From the NCBI RefSeq assembly GCF_001542405.1, contig NZ_LNCD01000050.1, positions 1 to 50,003 of the forward strand: a stretch of DNA of 50,003 nucleotides, given 5' to 3'. The notes below the pieces were generated by a model. The model ran no database searches, was not told the DNA's origin, and worked only from the letters and a program-made list of their open reading frames with translations. A program made the position numbers and the translations under genes. Shown here in pieces: positions 1 to 7,351 of the stretch (position 1 is its first letter; every line of letters begins with the position of its first letter). Origin of the DNA: Rhizobium altiplani. Lineage in GTDB: Bacteria > Pseudomonadota > Alphaproteobacteria > Rhizobiales > Rhizobiaceae.

Positions 1-728
1 CCGCAAGGCCGTGGCGCGGGTCAATGATAGTCACATGATGCACCACCCCGTCGACAATAGCGGCAGTCTGCGATGCTTGGTTCGCCGAACACTGTTCCCC
101 ATTCTCCGACACTGCGGTTGGACGTGATGAGCATTGCACCCCGCTCGTAGCGCCTGGACACGAGCTGGAAGAACAGATGGGCGGCGTTGGGGTCGAACGG
201 AAGATAGCCAAGCTCGTCGATGATAAGCAGCTTGGGCTTGGCAAGAAACGCGAGCCGCTCTTCCAGGCGTCCCTCGCCATGGGCTCTCACGAGCGTTGCA
301 ACCAATGCCTGCGCCGTAGTGAACAGCACCGTGTAGTTTTGGCGGATGACCTCTCTTCCAAGCGCGATCGCGAGATGGGACTTCCCAACGCCAGGCGGGC
401 CAAGAAGCAGCAATGCATCGCCATTTGCCACCCAACGGGCGGTGGCAAGTTCTCGGATCTGTTGCGGATCGATACTGGGCTGCGCTTCGAAATCAAATCC
501 CTCGAGATCTCGTACATGCGGGAAATGCGCGATCTTCATCGCCATGATGATGCGTCGTTCGTCCTTCCTTGCAATCTCGCGTTCGCACAGGAATGCGAGT
601 GTCTCGCGGATGGTAAAGTCGGCCCGTGACGCTTCGTCAAGGAGGTTGTCGAGCTGATCGCGGATGGCCGTCAGCTTCAGTCGGCTCAGCCAGCCGATCA
701 GCGTGTCATGATCAACTATCATCACCAT
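1..728 (-). pseudogene. istB: IstB-type transposition helper ATPase, frameshifted near its C-terminus
   Basis: IstB is the AAA+ ATPase that assists the IS21 transposase IstA. The N-terminal domain, Walker A (GPPGVGKSH, about residue 110) and Walker B (LLIIDELGYLPF) are intact, as is the family motif SNRSVGEWGTVFG. Directly after FGEPSIAD the frame changes: one extra base near position 65 sends the reading into CRYCRRGG and a stop at 21. In the next frame the text continues AAIVDGVVHHVTIID, as an IstB tail should (usual AILDRLLHH), and runs off the window. The readable frame gives 235 residues against roughly 245-260 for the family. The start at 728 overlaps the istA stop by 7 bp, as expected for translational coupling. 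A sequencing error is the alternative to real decay. Confidence 0.85.
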
Positions 729-2020
729 TGCCCTCCGATTAGCCGCTCATATTCCGACAGCGGGCGAAGAAGGTCGGGTAGCTTGGGAGCCGGGAAATCG
801 GCCCCCGCGGCTTGCTTGACAGGCATGCCGAAGCCACTAACGCCGGCAAAATGGGCGGGATCCGTCAGACGTCGATGACGACCGTGTGCCTCGGCATGGC
901 TCGCGACAAGATGTCCAGCATGGAACACGCGGACCTGTCCCCCGCTGATTGTCACCTCGACAATCTCGCCGATGAGCCGCGAAGGGACCGAATAGGCGTT
1001 GGTGTCGACTTCAACGGCGCAGTCGACGTGAACCTTGCGCAGCAGCTCTCGAATCTGACGAAATGGAGGCCTGCCGTTTAGTGGACGTAGCGTCGCAGCT
1101 TCGTCGCGAACAAAGCGCTCGAGTGGTGGTTCGCCTGTCGTGCCATGGCATCTAAGATCGGCAACCGTGCGCATCCACCACGCCAGATGCCGGTGAAGCG
1201 CCTCCATGCTGTCAAAGCTGTGTCCGGCAAGTGCGTTGTGCTTCACATACCCGACGCCGCGCTCGTCTTTGCCCTTGGTGCGCGCCCGGTATGGCGCACA
1301 AGCGCGAGGACGGAACTCCCAGTAACGAGAGAAGGCGTGCAGTCGATCGTTGAACACAATCTCGCGCGTCACCGCGTCGTGCCGTGTCACCAATGCCGCA
1401 GCATTATCGAGCAAGACCTCGCTTGTGACACCGCCAAAATGCCTGAACGCTGCCTCGATGCCATCGAACCAGGCAGACTGACGTTCGTGAAGAAACGCAG
1501 TCACGAACGTGCGACGCGAGTAGCCAAGTGTCGCCACGAAGATGTAGACCCGAACCTTCTCGCCTCCGATCTCCATTCTCTTCTGGCCAAAATCAATCTG
1601 CATCTGCTGACCGGCCGGGGTCTCGAAGCGCATTGTCGCCAACGCTAGCGCCGCAAGCTGCTGGCGATACCCACTGACAGCCCGCTCAACCGTGCGGAGG
1701 CTGACCTCGATGCCGAGTTCACGGCCCAGATCCTGCCGCACGACATCAGCGTTGCCGCCATGGCGAAAGAACCGCTCACGAACCCACGCCTCATGCTTTG
1801 ACAGTTGCGTTTCCCTGCGGGCTCGTCGATACCCGCGCCAGCCACCCGTCTCGATATATCGCTGCACCGTCGTACGAGAGCAGCCAAGCTCCAACGCGAT
1901 CCGCCTAGTGCCCCAACCCAGCTTCTTGAGCCGCAGCATCGCAGTCACCTCGTCCGGTTCGAGCATCGCTTCTCTCCGCGCCAATCTCGCGGAGATCTTC
2001 GTACCTGTCTCGACGTCCAT
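722..2020 (-). CDS. istA: IS21-family transposase IstA
   Basis: DDE transposase of 432 residues. The N-terminus holds a helix-turn-helix (about residues 25-60, RRIALELGCSRTTVQRYI). The rve integrase core carries a DDE set readable as the D of QIDFGQ (about 142), the D of LLDNAAAL (about 205) and the E of KGKDERGVGYVK (about 255). The C-terminus ends in the usual LLRPLSEYERLIGGQW. It is somewhat shorter than the 480-510 residues of many IstA proteins but shows no internal break. The start is fixed by AGGAGG five bases before ATG. It is followed by istB with a 7-bp overlap. It may be able to act on related copies elsewhere even though its own istB looks broken. Confidence 0.93.
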   Translation of the reverse strand: MDVETGTKISARLARREAMLEPDEVTAMLRLKKLGWGTRRIALELGCSRTTVQRYIETGGWRGYRRARRETQLSKHEAWVRERFFRHGGNADVVRQDLGRELGIEVSLRTVERAVSGYRQQLAALALATMRFETPAGQQMQIDFGQKRMEIGGEKVRVYIFVATLGYSRRTFVTAFLHERQSAWFDGIEAAFRHFGGVTSEVLLDNAAALVTRHDAVTREIVFNDRLHAFSRYWEFRPRACAPYRARTKGKDERGVGYVKHNALAGHSFDSMEALHRHLAWWMRTVADLRCHGTTGEPPLERFVRDEAATLRPLNGRPPFRQIRELLRKVHVDCAVEVDTNAYSVPSRLIGEIVEVTISGGQVRVFHAGHLVASHAEAHGRHRRLTDPAHFAGVSGFGMPVKQAAGADFPAPKLPDLLRPLSEYERLIGGQW

Positions 2021-2045
2021 CAGTCCCTCCTAAGGTGTAAAAGGG

Positions 2046-2095
2046 GGACCAGTTTTAGGTGTCGCTACCGGACCAGTTTTACATGTCGCCTGACA
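2046..2095. repeat. IS21 right-end tandem repeats and tip
   Basis: Two direct repeats GGACCAGTTTTAnnTGTCGC at 2046-2065 and 2070-2089, 24 bp apart, then TGACA to 2095. IS21 elements carry such multiple end repeats as transposase binding sites. This sets the boundary between the element and the host DNA. Confidence 0.75.
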
Positions 2096-2573
2096 TGCCG
2101 GAAGTTGGGTGACGCCAAGCGGTATGCATCCGCGACTTCCGGGAATTTCCCGATTTTCCATATCAGTTGGGAAGGGTCTGCCCATGGCGGCATGCGTCAG
2201 GAATGATGGTCGTTGTTCTGTCAGTCGCTGCGATGGCGACCCACTTCCTCCCACCGACAGACGACAAAACGCCTCACCATTCGTCCACCCGCTGCGGCAG
2301 ACCCCGTCCCCCCCCTCTAACGGACCGGAGTTTAGTGTTGAGGCAATACAACCGCATGACCCGTTTGGGTCATGCGGTTAAGGAAAATCGCGGTGTGGAT
2401 GTAGTACCTCCGGCTGCCACGAAGATCATTGGCTTCTCCACAGCAGTGACGCACCAGTCGTAAGGCCACCCGCACGGGAAACCTCTTTGGCACAGCGTGC
2501 AGCTAGGCTGGCCCACGAAGGCGGACGCAGGACGACTTGGCCGCCTAGTTCGCCCTCAATTGGCCAGCCCCGG
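2096..2573. other. Intergenic stretch with one strong hairpin
   Basis: No open frame here has a ribosome site or recognisable protein content. The only structure seen is the perfect inverted repeat at 2350-2379. The stretch lies between the IS tip and a small lipoprotein gene and may be host DNA disrupted by past insertions. Confidence 0.6.
2350..2379. repeat. Perfect 13-bp inverted repeat (hairpin)
   Basis: AACCGCATGACCC, loop GTTT, then GGGTCATGCGGTT. The stem is perfect, with a 4-base loop. No T-tract follows on either strand (AAGGAAAA on plus, GTATTGCC on minus), so a classic intrinsic terminator is not well supported. It could be a protein-binding palindrome or a small mobile hairpin. 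Confidence 0.7.
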
Positions 2574-2747
2574 TCAGTAACCGCACGACAACGCGTTTGT
2601 CGGTCTGAAGCCATGTGCACAGGCAGGATTCACGGAATACCGCGGTTGATACTGAAAATCTCCGCGATTTGAACTTTGCGGAGTTGTTGTGCAGGCCGAA
2701 GCAAACGCGGCGAACCCTATCAGTATGAGCATCCGAAGTCTGCGCAT
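2574..2747 (-). CDS. Small lipoprotein, 57 residues
   Basis: A short secreted protein starting MRRLRMLILIGFAAFASAC: positive N-terminus, hydrophobic core and a lipobox (FASA-C, Cys19), so export and lipidation at Cys19 are predicted. The mature part is about 39 residues (TTTPQSSNRGDFQYQ, ending ALSCGY) and contains two more cysteines (about 43 and 55) that could form a disulfide. The start is chosen by GGGAG placed 7 bases before ATG; the longer frame running upstream of it lacks any such signal. The function is unknown. The divergent neighbour at 2944 is another short gene. Confidence 0.75.
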   Translation of the reverse strand: MRRLRMLILIGFAAFASACTTTPQSSNRGDFQYQPRYSVNPACAHGFRPTNALSCGY

Positions 2748-2890
2748 GGGTTTCTCCCTGCAGCGGTTGAACTCGTGTAGAGGAAACAATCTACCACCCC
2801 ATCTGGCGCATGCGAACGAACACTTGACGGCGAAATTGTCTTTGTGTGGAGCCGGTGGAGCGGTACCTTGCACGGCTTGAAATACGCCCC

Positions 2891-2919
2891 TTGACGCTGT
2901 CGCAAATGAAGAACAAAAT
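2891..2919 (+). promoter_or_regulatory. Predicted sigma-70-type promoter
   Basis: TTGACG at 2891-2896, a 17-bp spacer, then CAAAAT at 2914-2919. The -10 is imperfect. Its overlap with the LexA-type box and its place 25 bp before a short gene with a good ribosome site make it credible. Confidence 0.5.
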
Positions 2920-2925
2920 AGGAAC
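2911..2925. promoter_or_regulatory. LexA (SOS) box, alphaproteobacterial type
   Basis: GAACAAAATAGGAAC fits GAAC-N7-GAAC exactly, the reverse of GTTC-N7-GTTC, the direct-repeat operator bound by LexA in Alphaproteobacteria. It covers the predicted -10 element of the short gene at 2944, the place where a repressor would block transcription. The match is seen in the sequence; the regulation is inferred. Confidence 0.65.
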
Positions 2926-2943
2926 ATTTCCATGGAGGTTCTC

Positions 2944-3111
2944 ATGACCCATACTGAACAGGTTATCGCGAATGCCCTTGCTGCCGTCGCCGCAAGCCGG
3001 GCGGAGCGGGAGCGCGATGCCGAGCGCCGCAAACGCGTTTTCGGCAAGATCGATATCGGTCGCCCTCTGCCTGTGATCAAAGGCCAGCAACTCATCCTGG
3101 ACCTGCACTGA
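2944..3111 (+). CDS. Short protein (55 residues) behind a LexA box
   Basis: Reads MTHTEQVIANALAAVAASRA, then a charged helix (ERERDAERRKR) and a tail FGKIDIGRPLPVIKGQQL to ILDLH. It has no signal peptide or membrane segment. GGAGG six bases before ATG 2944 decides this start over an in-frame ATG at 2932 that contains the same GGAGG. The upstream region has a TTGACG promoter-like element whose -10 is covered by a perfect GAAC-N7-GAAC box, so induction by DNA damage is inferred. I do not recognise the family. Short SOS-induced proteins in other bacteria include cell-division inhibitors, but no sequence evidence ties this one to that role. Confidence 0.65.
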   Translation: MTHTEQVIANALAAVAASRAERERDAERRKRVFGKIDIGRPLPVIKGQQLILDLH

Positions 3112-3189
3112 TGACAACGTAATTGAGACGATTGCCACCGTGCTGAAGGACGTCCGGTGCCAATCGGTATCTTGCGATGGCATTGCGTG

Positions 3190-3413
3190 GCCGGAACTCG
3201 TTTGCCGCCGGCCCAAATGAGTTGGTCCGCACCGGCTCCTGCCGCGAAATTCGACGACAGGGTGCCTCCCGTGACAGCGGCCCAATCGGCGCCGTCGCCC
3301 ATATTGACGGGACTCGGGATCTCCTGCCCTCTGTGTAGAGCGTGTCGCGGCCAGGAACCATGTCGATATTGCCGTTGACCGCTCCTGGATCGCTGAAACC
3401 GAAATTGACATAT
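3190..3413 (-). pseudogene. Fragment of an autotransporter/RTX-like Gly-Asp repeat protein
   Basis: Two minus-strand frames join into a recognisable repeat: NFGFSDPGAVNGNIDM then PGRDTLYTEG in one frame, then in the next frame VNMGDGADWAAVTGGTLSS and GAGADQLIWAGG. The pattern N-G-N-I-D-M-x-x-G-x-D-T-L followed by G-D-G-A-D-W and G-A-G-A-D resembles the beta-repeat passenger of autotransporter-like surface proteins. The frame changes once near 3320, and no start or barrel domain is present. This is therefore a short relic of a much longer gene, probably left after deletion. The identification rests on repeat style, not on a full domain. Confidence 0.5.
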
Positions 3414-3578
3414 CACTCGTCGCCCAGACCCGTCATCGCTGAGCCGGCCCGATGGAGAACGCTCAACGCCGATGGCTTGCTGACCGCCAACTGAGGCAGG
3501 TCATCAGCCTCCGCCTTTACCGTCGCCCGGCTCACGTGCTGAGGCGTGGTGGTAGGCAGGGCCCAAAGTGGATCTTTC

Positions 3579-4229
3579 TCAGTCAGCCGATGCTGCAGCG
3601 AAAACCGCCAGTTGGGCGTCGAAGGCGCGCTTGAATGCCGGCCGCGCTTTGCCGCGGGCGACATAGGCGGAAAGGTTCGGGTATTCGTCCAGCATGCCCA
3701 ATCCTTCCAATCTGCGCAGCACCGTCACCATGAGGATGTCGGCGGCGCTGAAGTTCCCGTCGAGCCAGTCGGCATCGCCAAGCCGATCGGAAAGTTTCCT
3801 CATTCGCTTGCGAATGCGTTTGTCAATCATGGGTAGGCGCTGCTCATACCATGGCTGGTCGCCTTCCAGGAACCTGGCGACTTCGCGATCGACGATCGGC
3901 GGCTCTATCGTGTTCAGCGCGGCAAACATCCATGCGATCGCACGTGCCCGGGCATTTGTATCCTCAGGCAGCAGGCCCGGATAGCGCTCTGCGATGTGGA
4001 ACACGATCGCCCCCGACTCGAACAGGGCGAGATCGCCCTCTTCATAGGTCGGAATCTGCCCGAAAGGTTGAAACGCGAGATGCGCGGGTTCCTTCATCGC
4101 TTTGAACGATAGAAGACGAACGTCGTAAGGCTGGCCCACTTCTTCGAGCGCCCAGCGAACGCGCATGTCGCGCGCCAAAGCCCTCCCGCGATCGGGCGAC
4201 CGTTCAAAGGCGGTAATGGTGATGGCCAT
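3579..4229 (-). CDS. Glutathione S-transferase family protein
   Basis: 216 residues, the usual GST length. The N-terminal thioredoxin-like half shows PTYEEGDLALFESGAIVFHI (about 60-80), where the cis-Pro and the ES pair bind glutathione. The C-terminal helical half includes LDGNFSAADILMVTVLRRL (about 157-175), the conserved N-capping Asp region. It probably conjugates or reduces electrophiles in the cytosol; the substrate is unknown. The start is supported by GGAG eight bases before ATG. No operon partner is evident, since neighbours on the same strand are more than 190 bp away. Confidence 0.9.
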   Translation of the reverse strand: MAITITAFERSPDRGRALARDMRVRWALEEVGQPYDVRLLSFKAMKEPAHLAFQPFGQIPTYEEGDLALFESGAIVFHIAERYPGLLPEDTNARARAIAWMFAALNTIEPPIVDREVARFLEGDQPWYEQRLPMIDKRIRKRMRKLSDRLGDADWLDGNFSAADILMVTVLRRLEGLGMLDEYPNLSAYVARGKARPAFKRAFDAQLAVFAAASAD

Positions 4230-4434
4230 TTTTGTTCTCCATAGCGTGTCTGTCTTGAAGACGACTGGCTAAACGAGATTCCGACACCCAAGGTTCAAGA
4301 TAGTCCTCGCGATTAGTTCAAATAGTCAAGAAGGATTCCTGCTGGCGCGAGGGGCAGCTTTCGACTTATGCTAGCCGTTTCTTCTGCACACGCCGCAAAC
4401 GCCCACATCGCGAAGGGTGCGTTGCCTGCTTCGA

Positions 4435-4668
4435 CTAAGCCATCCTTCGCAGCACATCGAGCAGCGTCTGGGCGTCATCATTGGCGCCGATCCGCCGTAG
4501 GCCGTCGTCCGCAAGCGTAGCGATCGCCTCGAGCGCTTCGTGCTCACTCCAGCCCGCATCGACCGATGCCGCGACGAGATCGCGGAAGGCGAACTGCAGC
4601 GCGTCCTGGCAGCGGATGTCCCGGTCAGGGTCATCAGTGGCGACGAAGGGTTTGTAAATGTCTCTCAT
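4435..4668 (-). CDS. Conserved small protein, 77 residues
   Basis: MRDIYKPFVATDDPDRDIRC at the start, then helices (LQFAFRDLVAASVDAGWSEH and EALEAIATLADDGLRRIGAN) and the end LLDVLRRMA. It is an acidic, helical, soluble protein with no export signal. GGAG seven bases before ATG supports the start. I believe similar short proteins occur in other rhizobia, but the function is not known to me. It stands alone, with about 205 bp to the GST and 240 bp to the divergent membrane protein. Confidence 0.7.
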   Translation of the reverse strand: MRDIYKPFVATDDPDRDIRCQDALQFAFRDLVAASVDAGWSEHEALEAIATLADDGLRRIGANDDAQTLLDVLRRMA

Positions 4669-4910
4669 CTCGCTCTCCGCGAATGTGCCGACGAGGCAGA
4701 ATAGTCGAAATGTGTTTAAGGAAATGCTTAAGAATTTGCCAATCTTCTGGGGTGAAATGCCGATGCGATGGGCGGGGAGTGTTGCGGCGCGTAGCGGTCT
4801 CCCGCAACGGTAACAAAATGGTCTTCAGAAGGTTAAATCTCGGACGGCCGCCGTTCTCAATTCTATTGCGGAATGATAATACTGTCAGCGCAAACGGAGG
4901 GGGATACTCT

Positions 4911-5315
4911 ATGCCACGCATATCGCAGCTATACTTCAGGACGGCAGTCATATTTCTGATTATCGGCATCCTCATGGGGCTGAACATGGCGATCTCGCAG
5001 GATCATAGCGTGATCGGCGCCCATGCGCACTGTAATCTCTTGGGTTGGGTGACCATGGCGATCTTTGGCGGCTACCACGCCCTCAATCCCCAGAAGGCCG
5101 AGAAGCGTCTCGCGATGATCCAGTATTACGTATACACGGCAGGCATCGCGCTCATGGTGCCGGCGCTCTATCTCATGCTTCAGGGCAATACGGCCATGGA
5201 GCCGATCGTCGCTCTCGCGTCGGTCATCACCTTCGTCGGCGTGTTGCTGTTCGCTTTCATCATCTTCTCCAGCGAAAAGGTGGTACTCACACCGCCGGCG
5301 CCGTCATATCGCTGA
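4911..5315 (+). CDS. Small membrane protein resembling a heme-copper oxidase subunit I fragment
   Basis: 134 residues with four predicted membrane helices (about 9-27, 41-58, 70-90, 98-120). The motif GAHAHCNLLGWVTMAIFGGY matches the HxHxNLLGW-type segment of cbb3/NorB-like heme-copper oxidase subunit I, where His ligates heme. Full subunits have 12 or more helices, so this is a single mini-domain. It may be a stand-alone heme or sensor protein rather than an oxidase. GGAGGGGG ten bases before ATG 4911 fixes the start; the same frame is open far upstream without any signal. No cytochrome genes are nearby. Confidence 0.75.
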   Translation: MPRISQLYFRTAVIFLIIGILMGLNMAISQDHSVIGAHAHCNLLGWVTMAIFGGYHALNPQKAEKRLAMIQYYVYTAGIALMVPALYLMLQGNTAMEPIVALASVITFVGVLLFAFIIFSSEKVVLTPPAPSYR

Positions 5316-5426
5316 TCTGTCCAATGCAGCGTCTGGCAGGGTAGCCACCCTGCCGGGTACTCCGCCCAGCGCATCTCGTCGCCGGACATCGATGTCGCTT
5401 TAATTGCGAGCCCGTCGCACGCACGT

Positions 5427-5633
5427 TCAATGGACGATCTGAATCCGGATCTGTTCCTTCGCCGCGTATTCGTGGCAATCGCCGGCAGCGTCGCCGACGA
5501 AGATCACATCGCCATCGGAATCGAACAGGCCCCAGCAGGCTTCGTCGTCGAGGTAGACTTTTCTGACATAGCCGAAGGGTTCGGCATCGAGGACGACGCT
5601 GGGTGCATCAGGAACAGCCGCAAGTGTTCGCAT
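5427..5633 (-). CDS. Conserved hypothetical protein, 68 residues
   Basis: Starts MRTLAAVPDAPSVVLDAEPF and contains YLDDEACWGLFDSDGDVIFV followed by GDAAGDCHEYAAKEQIRI. It is small, acidic and soluble, with a compact alpha/beta look. An in-frame ATG at 5645 is possible, but GGAG lies six bases before ATG 5633 and inside the first codons of the longer form, so 5633 is preferred. The inverted repeat AGTGCAA-N7-TTGCACT sits about 30-50 bp upstream and may be its operator. The family is not recognised. Confidence 0.65.
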   Translation of the reverse strand: MRTLAAVPDAPSVVLDAEPFGYVRKVYLDDEACWGLFDSDGDVIFVGDAAGDCHEYAAKEQIRIQIVH

Positions 5634-5662
5634 GGATAACTCCATTGAGTCGTTTCTGTTTT

Positions 5663-5683
5663 AGTGCAAGCTTATATTGCACT
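5663..5683. promoter_or_regulatory. Inverted repeat, candidate operator
   Basis: AGTGCAA, spacer GCTTATA, TTGCACT: perfect 7-bp arms with 21-bp total span, the size of a dimeric regulator site. It lies 30 bp upstream of the 68-residue protein gene (minus strand) and about 190 bp before the OsmC-like gene (plus strand). The regulator is unknown. Confidence 0.45.
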
Positions 5684-5869
5684 TTGAAGCTGACCTGGGG
5701 CTATCCTTAGAAATCGGGATGGGAAACTGAGGTTGACGAGCGGACGGATTGGAGTCGGCCGAATCACCCGAGTGGTCTGTTTCCGCCCCTTCGCCGGAGC
5801 TGAAGCGCATTGCCGCGGGCAATCAAAATCCTTATCTAGCACAGGCTGTCATCACCAAAGGATTTTCTC

Positions 5870-6298
5870 ATGGCCGCCGATCTCAAGGCTCGTCCCCGTC
5901 CCGTTGGAGCAACCGCCGTTCTTGGTCGCACCGGCTTTCCACATGTCACCTCGGCCACCAAGGGTGAGCTCGATATCGTCACCGGCGCCTCGCAACCTGG
6001 CTTCAATCCGCTTGACCTCCTCTATGCGTCGCTGTCAGCCTGCCTGGTCCTGAGCGCGCGCATTGCCGCAAGCCAGATGGGCATGCTCGACCGGATCACG
6101 GAGATCACGGCCGACGTTACTGGCGAGAAGGCAAGCGAAGGCCCGTCGCGTGTCCAGACATTCAACATCGCCTTCTCGATCAAGGGCGACCTCGATGAAG
6201 AGACGCGCATGAAGATCGCCCATGCGGCGGAAGAAATCTGCACGGTCAGCAACACAATTCGCGGGGCGCCTGAATTCTCGACCGTCATTTCCGGCTGA
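5870..6298 (+). CDS. OsmC/Ohr-family thiol peroxidase
   Basis: 142 residues, the normal length for the family, whose members reduce organic hydroperoxides with two cysteines. The peroxidatic Cys sits in LLYASLSACLVLSARIAAS (about residue 63) and the second in HAAEEICTVSNTIRGAPEF (about 125). The N-terminal strand region differs from classical Ohr, so it could be an OsmC or YhfA-like subgroup. AAGGA lies about 8 bases before ATG. It stands alone between a hypothetical gene and an EamA exporter. No OhrR-like regulator is adjacent. Confidence 0.88.
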   Translation: MAADLKARPRPVGATAVLGRTGFPHVTSATKGELDIVTGASQPGFNPLDLLYASLSACLVLSARIAASQMGMLDRITEITADVTGEKASEGPSRVQTFNIAFSIKGDLDEETRMKIAHAAEEICTVSNTIRGAPEFSTVISG

Positions 6299-6447
6299 TA
6301 GGCTCGGTGCTGCAAATTCGCATCGGCGGGCAATAAGATTGCGCTTTTGCCTGCCCCTGTCGCTCCTCGGCTATCACAACACCATCGCTTCTGATAGGTC
6401 CGTTGCTCGCCGCCGGTCGTCAGGCGGTCAGAACGCATCGAGAGCTA

Positions 6448-7344
6448 ATGTCGCAGGCCGCTTCCACCGTCGCAGAAACCCCCGCATCCAACCGTTTTCC
6501 CCTCGCCGCCCTGATCCTCGGCGGCGCGGCGATCGGCGGCTCGCCGATCTTCGTGCGGTTGTCGGAAGTCGGGCCGATGGCGACGGCCTTCTGGCGCGTC
6601 GCCCTGGCGCTGATCCCGATCTTCATATTCTCGCTTGCGAAGGGCAAGGATGCGGGCTCGAAGCCTGAAAAGCTATCCGACTATGCCCTGCTGGTCGTGC
6701 CGGGTGTCCTGCTCGCCATGGATCTCGCGGCCTGGCACCTCTCCATCACCATGACGTCGGTGGCCAATGCGACGCTGCTTGCCAATCTGGCTCCCGTCTT
6801 TGTCACGGTGATCGGGCTTCTGTTTTTCGGCGCAGTCGTTACCCGTGTCTTCGTTCTCGGGCTGGTATTGGCGCTTTCTGGCGTGGTTGTCCTGAAGGGC
6901 GGTCCTGCGGCGCTTGGCAATGGCGACCTCAGCGGCGATGGCGTCGCGGTCATCGCAGCCGTGTTCTATGCCGGCTACATCCTGGCAATCGGCAAGCTGC
7001 GCAGCCGGTTCGATACGGTCCGCATCATGCTCTGGAGCACGGCGTCGGCTGCTGTCTGCATCTTCCCGATCGGCTTCTTCTACGAAGGCCACATGCTACC
7101 GCCGACGGCCTATGGCTGGGCGATCGTCTTCGGTCTTGCCTTCGTCAGCCACGCGGGCGGGCAGGTGGCGATTGCCTATGCGCTCGCCTATCTGCCGGCC
7201 GCCTTCTCCTCACTGACGCTGCTGCTGCAGCCGGTCGTGGCGGCAATCCTCGCCTGGGTTCTGCTCAGCGAACCGATCGGCCCGATGCAGGCGGTCGGCG
7301 GGGCAGTGGTGCTCGCCGGGATTCTGGTTGCCCGGCGAGGCTGA
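6448..7344 (+). CDS. EamA-domain (DMT family) transporter
   Basis: 298 residues from ATG 6448 with ten predicted membrane helices in two EamA repeats. It starts after a polar tail MSQAASTVAETPASNRFPLA; the first helix runs LAALILGGAAIGGSPIFVRL. The second repeat starts at about residue 160 (GDGVAVIAAVFYAGYILAIG). The C-terminal helix pair includes LLLQPVVAAILAWVLLSEPI, typical of metabolite exporters of this superfamily. The substrate is unknown. A TTG start at 6403 would add 15 residues but lacks a ribosome site. It is convergent with the pyruvyltransferase gene, with only 7 bp between stops. Confidence 0.88.
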   Translation: MSQAASTVAETPASNRFPLAALILGGAAIGGSPIFVRLSEVGPMATAFWRVALALIPIFIFSLAKGKDAGSKPEKLSDYALLVVPGVLLAMDLAAWHLSITMTSVANATLLANLAPVFVTVIGLLFFGAVVTRVFVLGLVLALSGVVVLKGGPAALGNGDLSGDGVAVIAAVFYAGYILAIGKLRSRFDTVRIMLWSTASAAVCIFPIGFFYEGHMLPPTAYGWAIVFGLAFVSHAGGQVAIAYALAYLPAAFSSLTLLLQPVVAAILAWVLLSEPIGPMQAVGGAVVLAGILVARRG

Positions 7345-7351
7345 TCTCAAA

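Larger units (their letters stand above)
1..2095 (-). mobile_element. IS21-family insertion sequence, right end intact, left end outside window
   Basis: Two overlapping minus-strand genes, istA then istB, in the standard IS21 arrangement with a 7-bp overlap. Upstream of istA lie two copies of GGACCAGTTTTAnnTGTCGC (2046-2065 and 2070-2089), the tandem transposase-binding repeats typical of IS21 ends. Read on the minus strand the sequence starts TGTCAGGCGACATG at 2095, so the element tip is placed there (IS21 tips usually begin TG). The other end is left of base 1, so target duplication cannot be checked. istB is frameshifted, so the copy is probably not autonomous now. Confidence 0.85.

Noticed and set aside
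2748..3416. Longer minus-strand frame joining the lipoprotein with the repeat relic
   Set aside because: The lipoprotein has its own ribosome site and signal peptide at 2747; the joined frame mixes unrelated text.
4566..4910. Upstream extension of the oxidase-like membrane protein frame
   Set aside because: It runs antisense over the 77-residue gene; GGAGGGGG before 4911 sets the real start.
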